DNA from: Granulicella sp. L56
Lineage (GTDB): Bacteria; Acidobacteriota; Terriglobia; Terriglobales; Acidobacteriaceae
Length of the DNA stretch: 64,000 bases
NCBI RefSeq assembly: GCF_009765835.1
Contig: NZ_LMUS01000006.1
Location: forward strand, 1,384,438-1,448,437
Direction: 5' to 3'
Positions within the stretch are counted from its first letter, which is position 1. Every line of letters begins with the position of its first letter. This document shows positions 18,317 to 28,483 of the stretch, one piece after another. Both the position numbers and the translations under genes were made by a program. The notes under the pieces were generated by a model that saw nothing but the letters and a program-made list of their open reading frames with translations, ran no database searches and was not told the DNA's origin.

Positions 18317-20170
18317 TTAGTGCATTGGCATACTACGCGGAACCGGCACGTCGTTAATCACTACGGTGGATGGGTCCGAGAACGCACCGTGTCCGTTGGC
18401 ATTAAACGCTATAACCTTGTATTCGGTGGATCCCTTGATATCAGCCGCTTCAATGAAGCCGTTTCGCGTCAGTCCAGAGGCAATGATATGCCACGTACCA
18501 CCCTGCGTGCTTTCCAGAGCATAATATTCCGCCCCTGGAACAGGTACCCATGTGATAGCAACAGCTCTTTGATCAATGCTCGCATGAAGAGCTGTAGGAG
18601 CCGGTGGAGGAGCTCCATTCGGCAATAGTCCATAGACGCAGAATTGGCCGGTACCTGTGTTCTCTGTGCCAAAGCTGGCAAGATAGACCCTCCCGTTCGC
18701 TATGGTCGGCGGCGCCATCTTAGAGTATTCAGCACAATCATCTCTCTCTGGAACCTCGCGTGAGTTCCAAAGTTCGCGATTTACATCATCCGCATCGAAG
18801 GCATGCAATATGACAGGGCGGGACTCGTGCCACGAGTCTCCACTCAGATGAATCGCGGCCCAAAGAATTCCGCCTTTTCCGCCGTTCGCCGAAAGCGACA
18901 ACATTCCGCCCGGGTGCCCGTGATTCATCTCGGGACGGGTCATGAACGGCGTCTCTTCCAGCTTGTCCCCTTCAAATTTGTAGACACGCTCTCGATCCTT
19001 CTGTCCCCAGACATAGAGCAGTTTGCCGTTCTTGTCGGAGTGCCAGTAGACCAGGCTGTGAATGTGGGAGCTTGTTGCCTGGAAGTGCTGAATTGCATGC
19101 TCATCGCCAAGCTGACCCATCTTTTCGGTATCGAGCACGTAGAGCACACCCTGCTTTCCGCCACCAACCATTAGATGAGTGCCCGGAATAAGCGTCACCC
19201 CCGACGAGTCAACATCGTTGTCGTCCTTATCGAGCTGGACGTGATTGCTGGGAGTGAACCAATCCAGCATCTTCATCTCGGGGGTTACATGCATGAATGT
19301 TTCGCTGAATTGTGTCGTACCATTCCAACTTCCATTGCCCGTCGAGAAGTAAATGTCCCCTTTGCTATCTATGGCTGGAGCTTGTCCGGACTGCCAAATG
19401 CTCGCACCATCGCCGCCCGGAGACAGGTTGAGAGCGCCGATTTGGCTCAGTGTCGAGGCGTCATAGCTCAGCAGGAATCCGTGATATGGCAGTTTGTCGC
19501 AATGTGACGAGTAGCCGATATAGATATTCCCGTGATCGAGCATAAGCCCTGGTCGCTGATTCTCCATCAGAGGATCGAAATCTGGGGCTTCGATCACCTT
19601 GGGACTATTCGGAAGATCCGCGCCGGTCGAAACATCCAAAGCATGAAGGCGCTGCTCAAAATGGCCGGTAACCTTAGTAAGCGCGACAACATATAAAATG
19701 CCCTTCTTTGCGTCGATTACCGGAGTGCCAATAATTCCCATATTTCCATTGATATCGAGACAGCCGAAGTCATGATCGTGCAGGCTTGCGGGCGTTCCAA
19801 AATTTACATGCCAGAAAGCTTCCTTCGCTGTCGCATCGTTCGCGTCGAAGGCATACACGCTATTGTTCACCGTGGTGATGTAGACGACCGTATGCCAGCC
19901 GCCTCGGATAGGAACATTCGTCAGAACCAGTGGCTGTGTGTAGACCTGATCATCGACGACATGTTTAAACAGCATGCCAAAATGTTCTTTATTTACCTTG
20001 TCAGGCGTCAGGACAGTCTCACGCAGATTGGTGCCAGTACGTGCGTGGTCATTATGCTGCATCACCACATTCACTTGTGCAAACGCTGGTGCAACGCAAA
20101 AGAAAGCCATGGCCGTCGCTATAATCCTGTCCACAGTAAATTTGCTAAGAGGCATGTTCGTCTTTCTCAT
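18317..20170 (-). CDS. exported PQQ-like beta-propeller protein with C-terminal fibronectin type III domain
   Basis: This is a 617-residue protein. ATG at 20170 is chosen because the longer frame would overlap the GH28 gene and would push the signal peptide (IIATAMAFFCVAPAFAQ) to residue ~60. A second ATG at 20155 also fits. The body has repeated outer-propeller strands (VYITTVNNSVYAFDANDA, GILYVVALTKV, GDIYFSTGNGSWNGTTQF, GVLYVLDTEKM) resembling quinoprotein or pyrrolo-quinoline-like propellers. No cytochrome c motif or PQQ disulfide is evident, so cofactor use is unproven. The last ~90 residues (PPPAPTALHASIDQR... EYKVIAFNANGHGAFS) form a fibronectin type III fold. It lies 73 bases downstream of GH28 on the same strand and is probably cotranscribed with it. 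Confidence 0.85.
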   Translation of the reverse strand: MRKTNMPLSKFTVDRIIATAMAFFCVAPAFAQVNVVMQHNDHARTGTNLRETVLTPDKVNKEHFGMLFKHVVDDQVYTQPLVLTNVPIRGGWHTVVYITTVNNSVYAFDANDATAKEAFWHVNFGTPASLHDHDFGCLDINGNMGIIGTPVIDAKKGILYVVALTKVTGHFEQRLHALDVSTGADLPNSPKVIEAPDFDPLMENQRPGLMLDHGNIYIGYSSHCDKLPYHGFLLSYDASTLSQIGALNLSPGGDGASIWQSGQAPAIDSKGDIYFSTGNGSWNGTTQFSETFMHVTPEMKMLDWFTPSNHVQLDKDDNDVDSSGVTLIPGTHLMVGGGKQGVLYVLDTEKMGQLGDEHAIQHFQATSSHIHSLVYWHSDKNGKLLYVWGQKDRERVYKFEGDKLEETPFMTRPEMNHGHPGGMLSLSANGGKGGILWAAIHLSGDSWHESRPVILHAFDADDVNRELWNSREVPERDDCAEYSKMAPPTIANGRVYLASFGTENTGTGQFCVYGLLPNGAPPPAPTALHASIDQRAVAITWVPVPGAEYYALESTQGGTWHIIASGLTRNGFIEAADIKGSTEYKVIAFNANGHGAFSDPSTVVINDVPVPRSMPMH

Positions 20171-20243
20171 CGATCTATGACCAGATTCAGGAATTGAGGT
20201 AGATTTGCTACGGGAAGGCCCTCGCTGTCTTTCGCGTGCGAGC

Positions 20244-21854
20244 TTAAAGGACCTTTTCGTCAACTGTAGGCAGAATCGTGTCTCGGATAAACTGGCTGCC
20301 AAAGACTCGAAAATCCGTCACCTCTCTCAATGAAAAGATTGGAGAATTGGAGGGCCGCGGAACACGAAGCCGGAAGATATCCGCACCTTCTACGTTCACC
20401 AACGCGAGTGCAGGACGTGCATCCGGCTTCTCCGTGGCAATTTCTATATTGGATAATTCCAGATTCTTCACATGCCGGAAGAAGAAGCCGGTGGCAGGAA
20501 GAACCCCGAACATTGTCGGCTCCGGATATTCCTTCTCGCCCTCCGGCGGCTGAATCCGTGTCATAGTAGAGTCGGCACCACCCACTTGGTGCAGATACAG
20601 GTCGCTTATCTTAACATCTTCGATGGGATAGCCAGGAACTCCGCTCAGTATCGACGGTAGTTGGACTGCATCATAACTGGTGATGTTGCTGATAATGACC
20701 CGCCGAAGTGTTCCTATCTTCGCGTCAGAGGGGCCACGCATGCGCCGCCCCAGGCGCAAAAACATCGGCGAGTTCATCGAGCCGCGCATGGTGATTCCAG
20801 TGAAGGTGATGTCCTCGCACAACGCTCCATCGACCGTCTCCAGTGCAAAGCCGCGTGAGTGCTCGAAGACGCAATTAGAGATGGTGATATTGCGAAAGCC
20901 GCCGTTCGACTCTGTTCCGCATTTAATCCGGCCGGTTGCGTAAGGAGCGAAAGAATCAGGCAACCGCTTCCAGGTGCCGTCGAGGATCGAGCCTATTTCA
21001 TAGCTCCCTGTCACAAAACAGTTGGTAATCGTAAGATTTTCGGTAGGCCGCGCATAACCAAGAGCAAAGGAACTCTTTGGACAGATACCGTCATCAATAG
21101 GAGAGTTCACTGTGCAATTGGAGATGCGTACGTTCCGGCAGCAATCGATATCTATTCCATCCCGATTAGTATCGATTTTCAGATTGTCAATGGTCAGATT
21201 ATCGACGCCCGTCGCTAGCACTCCGAACCATCCTCCCTTCAAAATCGAGAAATCGCGAAGAATGACATTAAAGCAATTCTTCAATGCAATGGCCTTGTTT
21301 CCGACGCCAGGTTTGCTCGTATCTGGTAAATCCGTATCATTAGAATGGCCACGGCTGAGTCCTTTGCCCCATATAAGGCCAGGCCCCATGATTGAGAAAT
21401 CGTGAATATCCTCGCCCCAGATGAGGCTGTTATGCCAGTGATTGTGCCCGTAATCCTGATAGGGCTCCCATGCATCCTGAGGCTCGGCGGCGTCGTAGCC
21501 ACCGCTTGTTGTGCCCTCAAGAGAGGTCGATGCCGCCAAGATTGTCGCACCTTGGTCGAGATATAGGCAGACGAAACTCTTCAACCGCAGGGAGTAGCAG
21601 CTATATGTTCCTGCCGGAACGTAGACAGTTCCCCCTCCCGCTGCTGCGGCAGCCTCGATTGCCTTATTGATCGCTGCGCTATCGGTCGTTTTCCCGTCGC
21701 CGGTTGCACCGAAGGTGCGGACATTCCAGAATGGAAGCGTGGTTCCTTTCTGGGCAGGAGTCTTCGCTTCTGCAAAAGGTAAGATACCCGTGAAGCCTGC
21801 GACTACTGAGCCCTGAAGGGTTTTGGAAAGAAGTTTCCGACGATCTAGCAACAT
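20244..21854 (-). CDS. GH28 polygalacturonase-type enzyme, Tat-exported
   Basis: This is a 536-residue right-handed beta-helix protein. DRRKLLSK at the N-terminus followed by a hydrophobic stretch is a Tat-type leader. The pectate-lyase-superfamily opening FGATGDGKTTDSAAINKAIE is at ~48-67. GH28 catalytic motifs follow: TNRDGID (Asn230, Asp232, Asp235), PIDDGICPK (Asp254-Asp255), and later GRIKCGTESNGG, the RIK substrate-binding element. The expected activity is hydrolysis of galacturonosyl (or xylogalacturonan/rhamnogalacturonan) linkages in pectin. ATG at 21854 has AAGGA 5 bases upstream. It sits between two propeller proteins on the same strand. Confidence 0.92.
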   Translation of the reverse strand: MLLDRRKLLSKTLQGSVVAGFTGILPFAEAKTPAQKGTTLPFWNVRTFGATGDGKTTDSAAINKAIEAAAAAGGGTVYVPAGTYSCYSLRLKSFVCLYLDQGATILAASTSLEGTTSGGYDAAEPQDAWEPYQDYGHNHWHNSLIWGEDIHDFSIMGPGLIWGKGLSRGHSNDTDLPDTSKPGVGNKAIALKNCFNVILRDFSILKGGWFGVLATGVDNLTIDNLKIDTNRDGIDIDCCRNVRISNCTVNSPIDDGICPKSSFALGYARPTENLTITNCFVTGSYEIGSILDGTWKRLPDSFAPYATGRIKCGTESNGGFRNITISNCVFEHSRGFALETVDGALCEDITFTGITMRGSMNSPMFLRLGRRMRGPSDAKIGTLRRVIISNITSYDAVQLPSILSGVPGYPIEDVKISDLYLHQVGGADSTMTRIQPPEGEKEYPEPTMFGVLPATGFFFRHVKNLELSNIEIATEKPDARPALALVNVEGADIFRLRVPRPSNSPIFSLREVTDFRVFGSQFIRDTILPTVDEKVL

Positions 21855-21995
21855 GATTATCCTTTGGCGGCTTACACGCCACGTACCGCTTGCATCTGTA
21901 GTTTGTTTTCTTCAAGAATTGGAGGCATACGACTTCAGTCGCTCCTTGAAGGTGCGACGGCCTATTTGCTCAATTTGCCTTGCGGAGAATCAGCG

Positions 21996-22985
21996 CTACC
22001 TTTCCAGGTCGCCATTCTCAGGCACACCTGGCTCATCAAGCAGTTGAGTCGATGATGCGGGGCCGAGGTCCTTCCAGTCCCGAAGCGCCCAAACGACTTT
22101 TTTCTGCCTCGTGATCTCGATCAGCTGTACTGTAGAGGGCTGCTCCGCCAAGGGAAGACTCGCGGTCCAGTTGTTGATGAGCGTGTCGCCGTTGTGAAGC
22201 CGCGACACCTCCTGCACAGTAGAGAGATGAATCCCGGGAAGATCGTCAGCCTTGACCTCCCAAACGGTGTCGCCGTGAGGATTGACTTCACGAACATAAC
22301 CGAATCCATTACCGCTGATGAGGGTATTTCCGTTGTCGAGGCGTATGGCCGCCCATGCCGAGGGGGCGTCAACCGACCAAAGCTCTTTTCCTTCCGCCGA
22401 GTATTCCACCACCTTGCCAAAATCCATGTGAGGAACGAGAAAGGTTCCTGCCTTGGTCGGCCGGACGTGCCGAAACTGGCCATGGGTACTGGGGCTCTTG
22501 GTCGGTAAGTCAATCTCCAGGTCGATATGATTGTCGCTTTTACGTAGCACTAGTAGCCGCGCGGGGCTTCCATTCTGCATAATCAGGACCTTGTCCTTGC
22601 CCATGGGATATGCAGTGTGGATTTCGGTATTCGGCGGCGCGTCGTAATTCCATACGATCTTTTTGTCCGGCGTTACTTCGCTCGCTCCATACTGACGAGA
22701 AAAGACAATATTCCCATTGGACATCCGCGTGCAATCGCCTAATTCGCCGTGCTTTCTATTGGTATAGCTCCAGACCACCTTGCCTTTTCTGACCAGATAC
22801 ATAGTCTGGTTATCGACGCTCTGATTCTGCCATTCACCGCAATAGAGAAAAGGATGTTGGGCGAGGCCTTTGCCGGGTAAATGGACGAGAGTGGTTGACG
22901 ACGGAGCTCGAGACGTTGAATCCTGCCCGATGGCAGAGAGGACACAGATGAGACAGGATGCTGCGGCGAGATAAGATTTGCGCAT
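21996..22985 (-). CDS. exported beta-propeller protein, arylsulfotransferase/PQQ-propeller-like
   Basis: This is a 329-residue protein with a Sec signal (AAASCLICVLSAIGQ). It has propeller blades of the form KVVWSYTNR, GNIVFSRQYG, KKIVWNYDAPP, GNTLISGNGFGYVREV and HNGDTLINNW. The repeating W-x-Y/V and G-N-T-L-I-S pattern resembles ASST-like or PQQ-like propellers. The catalytic His/Arg set of true aryl sulfotransferases is not recognisable, so the role is unknown. It is the first gene of a likely three-gene unit (propeller, GH28, propeller); 141 bases precede GH28. AAGGA lies 11 bases before ATG, which is a slightly long spacing. Confidence 0.8.
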   Translation of the reverse strand: MRKSYLAAASCLICVLSAIGQDSTSRAPSSTTLVHLPGKGLAQHPFLYCGEWQNQSVDNQTMYLVRKGKVVWSYTNRKHGELGDCTRMSNGNIVFSRQYGASEVTPDKKIVWNYDAPPNTEIHTAYPMGKDKVLIMQNGSPARLLVLRKSDNHIDLEIDLPTKSPSTHGQFRHVRPTKAGTFLVPHMDFGKVVEYSAEGKELWSVDAPSAWAAIRLDNGNTLISGNGFGYVREVNPHGDTVWEVKADDLPGIHLSTVQEVSRLHNGDTLINNWTASLPLAEQPSTVQLIEITRQKKVVWALRDWKDLGPASSTQLLDEPGVPENGDLER

Positions 22986-23230
22986 ATGAGAGATAATCCT
23001 TCGCGGAAGTTAGACATGATTTCATCAAGATGTCCGAGGTCAAGACAAGTCCTAAACAGGTTTTTCATGTTCGTTTTCGTTCGGAGCCGCTCGAAACAAG
23101 AAGATACGAATGTCCGGTTCCGACATGAAAGCTCCTGCTCAGCAACATTCCTTTATGTTCGACGCGAGATGGGAGTGAAGTCCGGAGAAAATAGGACGTG
23201 AAAATACGTCCCAGAAAGCTGAAGAACTTT

Positions 23231-24622
23231 CTAGCGGTTCATTTCGTCAAGGGTACGGTGGGTTATGTATGAGATGTTGACCAAGTTGTCGCCTCGAAAT
23301 TCAGCCTTAACCACAACTTCAAAGGACTTCGGAAGCTGCCCCGAGGGAAGACGAAGATGGTCAACCAACTCCTTCGCATAGGTGGGCTGAGTCAGATATT
23401 GACCGAGCGGCCAGAACAATTCGCTCTCGGCGCTCACAATCGTGAGGATATGCTGGTCTTTTTCTGGACCGAGGGTGAACCTGATGACACCATATTCAGT
23501 CGTCATGCCGCCCGAAACAGCCTGATCTTGGGTTTTGGCATAGAGTGCCTGTTCTCCCGGTCTGGGATGCACATTTTTTAAGCGGCGGTTCTTATCGAAG
23601 ACAAAGTTCGCCGAGTCAGGATTGACGTTGCGGATTCCGAAATAGGCGCCCGGTTTGCCGAGGAGAATCAGGTTGCTGGCGTGCACCTCTGGATCGGTGA
23701 GATCTGCGGAGCGTATAGCCTTGGCCATTACGCCATGAGAAGCGAGCATTTGAGAGATGGAGAACAATGCATTAGCGACGCTGAAGTCTGCATATCGCCG
23801 CGCCTCATAGACCTCGGGAACATGAAAGAGCCTCTTGACATCCATGATCGGCTTCGAAGCTTCGACGTCGTGGATATTTTCAATGTTTGGGTCGCGGACG
23901 GCAATCGGACCAACCTCGACAAAAAGCCGTGTCTCGAAGGTTACCAACAGCGGGCGGGAACCCGAAAGCATGGGTGCCCATAGTGCGTGTAATTCTGGAG
24001 TCCATCTTGAGCTCCCCTCAGCATTCCTTAGAGCATTGGTCGAGGCACTATGCCGCGTAACTACGGCGACCAGGAACAATGTCACGAGAATTCCTGCGAC
24101 GAATGCCAGCATTGCCCTAAGCCATACGGGGCGTGAAGTGGCCTTCGCTTCAGTTTTGACCTCTGCCTGCATAGTCTCGAAGGGAGGATGTTCTGCGATA
24201 GAAGCGATCGCTGGAACAGGTGGTGAATGGACCGAGGCCGTAACGCGATAGAACTTTGGCCGATAGCTACCCTTTGGAATTTCGATGCGGATCGGATATT
24301 CCGTAGCTTCTACGGCATAGAGCTTCTCCAGCTTTTGTCGAAGCTCGTACGTGCGACTCCGAACCGCCGAGTCTTCTAATGGAGAGAAGTCCCGGCGTCG
24401 TCCTAGAGCGGAGACCGCGATGTCGTATTCCGTGATACGGTTTGGCCCATCGGAAAACTCCACCTGGCAGAGATATTGCAGGAGGCTTCTGAGCCGATCC
24501 GATCTATTCAAGGAATCACTGTTGAGCGCAAACGCTAGAGCAGTCTGCTTTTCCTCAAAGGTAATATCTGATGCAAGTAACGGTGAAGACGACATCGTAG
24601 CCGCGAGTATATAACACGGCAT
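23231..24622 (-). CDS. putative membrane-anchored regulator: DNA-binding-like N-terminus, one TM helix, periplasmic domain
   Basis: This is a 463-residue protein starting at ATG 24622 (GGAAAG 6 bases upstream); ATG 24595 is an alternative. Residues ~43-125 form a module (RLRSLLQYLC, AVSALGRRRDFSPLEDSAVRS, LRQKLEKLY, YPIRIEIPKGSYRPKF). I know this module from acidobacterial and planctomycetal proteins, where it precedes adenylate-cyclase or TPR domains and is usually annotated as winged-helix-like. One hydrophobic helix follows at ~166-189 (AMLAFVAGILVTLFLVAVV), then a ~270-residue domain likely outside the membrane that I cannot name. The arrangement resembles CadC/ToxR-type one-component regulators. 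It is divergent from the TBDR at 24881, with 258 bases between starts, so control of that receptor is plausible but inferred. Confidence 0.75.
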   Translation of the reverse strand: MPCYILAATMSSSPLLASDITFEEKQTALAFALNSDSLNRSDRLRSLLQYLCQVEFSDGPNRITEYDIAVSALGRRRDFSPLEDSAVRSRTYELRQKLEKLYAVEATEYPIRIEIPKGSYRPKFYRVTASVHSPPVPAIASIAEHPPFETMQAEVKTEAKATSRPVWLRAMLAFVAGILVTLFLVAVVTRHSASTNALRNAEGSSRWTPELHALWAPMLSGSRPLLVTFETRLFVEVGPIAVRDPNIENIHDVEASKPIMDVKRLFHVPEVYEARRYADFSVANALFSISQMLASHGVMAKAIRSADLTDPEVHASNLILLGKPGAYFGIRNVNPDSANFVFDKNRRLKNVHPRPGEQALYAKTQDQAVSGGMTTEYGVIRFTLGPEKDQHILTIVSAESELFWPLGQYLTQPTYAKELVDHLRLPSGQLPKSFEVVVKAEFRGDNLVNISYITHRTLDEMNR

Positions 24623-24880
24623 ATACGGCTTTCCATATGGGGCGCAGACGCAACTGCTTCGTAGTATTGCGATCCCTACTCCTCCTCGAACATGTTCCAA
24701 CATTGTTTGGAACATCCCAGCACTTCCACATTGGACCTTTGAGCATAGAGAATCCATCTGCACTAGAGCCACGCACATGTCCCGTTCTATACGTTCGACT
24801 AACTGGGATTGGCGGGACTAGGCACCTTGGTCAGAAGCAGACCCTGACTAAACGAAAACAGATATATATGGAGGCTCAGA

Positions 24881-27800
24881 GTGATTTCAAAAAATATAAA
24901 GTTTCAACTTTTGTACTGCCTTTTAATCATAGGATTGGCGGTTCTTAACCTGCAGGCTCCGCAAGTAGTATGTGCGCAAGGGTTGACGGGTCAGATTGGC
25001 GGAACGGTCTCTGATTCTACGGGCGCAGCCGTAGTTGCAGTGACGATCTCAATCGAGAACACGGATATTCACCAACAGCGCACAACGGTCACGAATTCAA
25101 CTGGAGCTTTTGTATTCACCGAGTTGCTTCCCGGACACTACAACCTCTCGATCGCAGCTAGTGGATTCGATGCATATCGGCAGGAAGGAATCCTTTTAAC
25201 TGCCACCGAACGCAATGTTGTGCGCCCGATCACTCTGCAGGTGGGTTCCAGGACCGAAGCTATATCCGTTACCGGTGACGTAGCTCCGGTTGAAACCCAG
25301 AGTAGCGAACGTTCGGGAACGATTAGCAGTCGGCAGGTGACGGAATTGCCGACCATCGGCCGAAATTTCCTCTCGCTGCTGAGTTTAGTACCGGGCGTGA
25401 TCCAATCGAATAGCGCAGATTCGCCTAACTCCGGCAGTCTCGACAGTGTCACAATTAATGGCAGTCGCGACCAGAGCATCAGTCTTCTCCTGGATGGGGT
25501 GCCCACGATGGATACCGGTAACCAATCCGGGACGCCCCAGGTGCCGAGCCTTGAGTCGATCGGCGAGGTCAAGATTCTTACTTCGAACTATCAGGCGGAA
25601 TACGGAGGCGGCTATGGGGGGGTCATCACAGTGGTGACGAAGGCCGGTAACTCCTCTCTGCATGGAGGCGGTTATTACTTCTTCCGCAATGAAGCCTTAA
25701 ACGCCAACAACTTCTTTAATAAGAGAGACGGTACTCCCCGTCCACGCTACCGGTATAACTTCCCCGGCTACTATATTGGAGGACCTGTCTACATTCCCCA
25801 TTTATTTCCGAGGAAAGACAAGCTGTTCTTCTTTTTTTCCCAGGAGTTCCTTCCAGTGACGGCTCCCAATGGCCTGGTACGCGGCACTGTCCCGACCGCG
25901 CTCGAGCGTTCAGGCGACTTCTCGCAGACGGTTGACACGAACGGACAGGTCATCCCCATCATTGATCCGAAGACTGGCAAGCAGTATCCGGGTAATGTCG
26001 TCCCCTCCGGAGATATCAACGCCGCAGGTCAGGCCCTGCTCAACTACTTTCCGTTGCCAAACGCTGTCGATCCTAACCATACGTTTAATGAAGTGCTGCA
26101 GAGTACACAGTCGACCAAGTACCGGTTTGAGGTGTTGCGTCTGGACTACACCATCAACGCCGGCAATCAAGTCTGGGTTCGTGGAAACAATAGCCTCAAT
26201 AACACTAGCGGGCCACAGACTTGGTCGGGTGATTCGGGCTGGCCCCATTTCAACATCACGGCGAACTCCCCAGCCGATGGCCTGGTGGGAAGCTGGATTC
26301 ATACCTTTGGAAATACTATGGTCAACGAAGCGACTGCGGGCGTGAGCCATTTCAAGCAATTTCAGGCTGTGCCCGCATCTTCAGCTGCAGCCAATGATCG
26401 CACGCTGCTCGGAGTAACCATTCCGCAGTTTTATCCTAAAAACAATCCTTACAATGTGCTTCCAAACGCAACCTTCGGCAGTGTTCCAAATCCTCTGAAC
26501 ATCTTATATGAAAGCCGCTTCCCCTTCACTGGGTCCAACAATGATGCCGTGTACTTCGACAATCTTTCAAAAGTGATCGGCGCACACAATTTGAAAGCCG
26601 GAATTTACGTTGAGCATACTGCGCGCAACGGCACAGCGTATTCTCCGCTGAACTCCTTCAACGGCTCGATTGATTTCAGCCGAAACTCCAATAACCCATA
26701 TGACACCAACTATGCGTATTCCAACGCGCTTATTGGCTCGATTAACGGATATTCCGAATCGAACAATCGGCCGGTAGCCGCGGATCGGTATACCGATGTC
26801 GAATGGTTTGCGCAGGACAATTGGCGCACGACAAAACGTCTCACCCTCGATCTGGGCGTTCGCTTCTATGAAATCGGGCCTACTAACCAAGGGAACGGTC
26901 AATCGCTTGCAGGGTTTGTACCATCGTCCTTCAACCCGGCCGATGCGCCAAAGTTGATCCGACCCGTTTTGGCTCCGGACGGAACGCGTGTTGGATTCAA
27001 TCCGGCGACGGGACAGCTTGTAGCACCGGTATTGATCGGCAGTCTGGCGCCAGGTTCTGGGACTTTCTTTGAAGGTATGCAGATCTTCAAAGGCCATATC
27101 CTGAACGGCAGCGGTGTGCATATCCTTCCCAGAATAGGTTTTGCCTACGATGTCTTCGGTGACGGAAAGACCGCAATCCGCGGTGGCTTCGGCATGTTTC
27201 CTGGAAGAGTTGCCGACGATCGAGGCGGGGATTTTCTCTCTCAGCCGCCGGTCCAGCAGTTGTTGAACATCTACAATACCACCATCTCGCAACTATCACC
27301 GTCTTCGCTTATCACGAGTCCTGATTCGGTTCTCGGAATTCAGCGTAGTTTTACACCTCCAACCACCTATAACTTTAGCTTAGGAGTACAACGCGATATT
27401 GGTTTCCAAACCGTGTTCGGGGCTGCCTATGTGGGCGCTGTCTCTCGTCATCTAATGCAGCAGAACAATTTGAATGCTGTTCCTTATGGAGCGCAGTTCT
27501 CCGCCGCTGGCCAGGACCCAACCCTCCCTGGGCAATATCTCCCGCTCGACTTCCTCCGCCCTTTGAGCGGATTTGAAGATGTGCTTTACGAGACGTTTTC
27601 TGGGACGGCCAACTACAACTCATTGCAAATGACCGCCACCCGCCGGTCGGGAAATCATCTGACGTATGGCGTTGCCTACACTTACTCGAAATCCATGGAC
27701 TTTACCGATGGAGATCAAAGTGGTGCTCTTAACCCCTTCATCAATCCGCGCATTCGCAACTATGGAAAAGCCGGAACCGACAGGACACATGATTTGGTCT

Positions 27801-28354
27801 TCAATTTTGATGGGAATCTGCCTACCTGGCATGAGAATCGTGCAGTACGATCCGTCTTAGGCAACTGGGAGTTGTCCGGCATTACGTCTCTGATCAGCGG
27901 AACACCGCAAGGCATCTCCTACACCAGCACAACGACCACGAATATCACCGGGGGGGGAGGCTCAGGCGTGGACAGCCGCGTGAACCTTGTCGGCAATCCG
28001 CATCTATCGCGTGGCGACCGTACAAATTCCCGTTCTTTCAACACCGCTTCAATTGCTGAGCCAGCGCCCGGAACCTTCGGCATTGGTGATGCGCCCAAGG
28101 ATATCTTCCGGGGTCCGGGCATCGAAAACCTCGATCTGTCTCTGATGAAGAACTTCCTTCTTACTCACAGCGATCGTGTCCATCTTCAGTTTCGGCTTGA
28201 GGGGTACAACGTCTTCAATCACACGCAGTTCACCTCCGTCGATACGAATGCACGCTTCGACGGATCGGGTAACCAGGTCAACGGTGATTTCGGGGCGTAT
28301 ACCGCAGCAGCGAATCCGAGAAGACTTCAATTGGGGGTGAAAGCGTCCTTCTAA
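24881..28354 (+). CDS. TonB-dependent receptor, Oar-like with carboxypeptidase-regulatory domain
   Basis: This is a 1157-residue receptor with a GTG start and GGAGG 6 bases upstream. The signal peptide (LLYCLLIIGLAVLNL...VVCAQ) is cleaved near residue 33. The carboxypeptidase-regulatory-like domain spans ~37-120 (GGTVSDSTGAAVVAVTISIEN). Plug motifs are SRQVTELPTIGRNFLSLLSL and GSRDQSISLLLDGVP, and the barrel ends ...LGVKASF. No glycosidase gene follows it directly; a terminator does. It is therefore a monocistronic receptor next to a putative membrane-bound regulator. The substrate is unknown. Confidence 0.93.
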   Translation: MISKNIKFQLLYCLLIIGLAVLNLQAPQVVCAQGLTGQIGGTVSDSTGAAVVAVTISIENTDIHQQRTTVTNSTGAFVFTELLPGHYNLSIAASGFDAYRQEGILLTATERNVVRPITLQVGSRTEAISVTGDVAPVETQSSERSGTISSRQVTELPTIGRNFLSLLSLVPGVIQSNSADSPNSGSLDSVTINGSRDQSISLLLDGVPTMDTGNQSGTPQVPSLESIGEVKILTSNYQAEYGGGYGGVITVVTKAGNSSLHGGGYYFFRNEALNANNFFNKRDGTPRPRYRYNFPGYYIGGPVYIPHLFPRKDKLFFFFSQEFLPVTAPNGLVRGTVPTALERSGDFSQTVDTNGQVIPIIDPKTGKQYPGNVVPSGDINAAGQALLNYFPLPNAVDPNHTFNEVLQSTQSTKYRFEVLRLDYTINAGNQVWVRGNNSLNNTSGPQTWSGDSGWPHFNITANSPADGLVGSWIHTFGNTMVNEATAGVSHFKQFQAVPASSAAANDRTLLGVTIPQFYPKNNPYNVLPNATFGSVPNPLNILYESRFPFTGSNNDAVYFDNLSKVIGAHNLKAGIYVEHTARNGTAYSPLNSFNGSIDFSRNSNNPYDTNYAYSNALIGSINGYSESNNRPVAADRYTDVEWFAQDNWRTTKRLTLDLGVRFYEIGPTNQGNGQSLAGFVPSSFNPADAPKLIRPVLAPDGTRVGFNPATGQLVAPVLIGSLAPGSGTFFEGMQIFKGHILNGSGVHILPRIGFAYDVFGDGKTAIRGGFGMFPGRVADDRGGDFLSQPPVQQLLNIYNTTISQLSPSSLITSPDSVLGIQRSFTPPTTYNFSLGVQRDIGFQTVFGAAYVGAVSRHLMQQNNLNAVPYGAQFSAAGQDPTLPGQYLPLDFLRPLSGFEDVLYETFSGTANYNSLQMTATRRSGNHLTYGVAYTYSKSMDFTDGDQSGALNPFINPRIRNYGKAGTDRTHDLVFNFDGNLPTWHENRAVRSVLGNWELSGITSLISGTPQGISYTSTTTTNITGGGGSGVDSRVNLVGNPHLSRGDRTNSRSFNTASIAEPAPGTFGIGDAPKDIFRGPGIENLDLSLMKNFLLTHSDRVHLQFRLEGYNVFNHTQFTSVDTNARFDGSGNQVNGDFGAYTAAANPRRLQLGVKASF

Positions 28355-28387
28355 GAGAGCATCTTTGCAGCATATTGACTACCGTGG

Positions 28388-28419
28388 CTGGGAGCCTTCA
28401 GGAGGCTCCCAGTTTTTTT
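28388..28419 (+). terminator. Rho-independent terminator of the 24881-28354 receptor
   Basis: CTGGGAGCC and GGCTCCCAG form a perfect 9-bp stem with a 7-base loop, followed by seven T residues. Confidence 0.9.
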
Positions 28420-28483
28420 ATTTGTATGTCGCCATGAATTAGTCGTTGGGAACGTGGGCGATGACAGTTGCCGTTGTCACGCT

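Noticed and set aside
20171-20302. N-terminal extension of the PQQ-like propeller to 20302
   Set aside because: It overlaps the GH28 coding region by 59 bases, is Arg/Ser-rich, and puts the signal peptide about 60 residues in.
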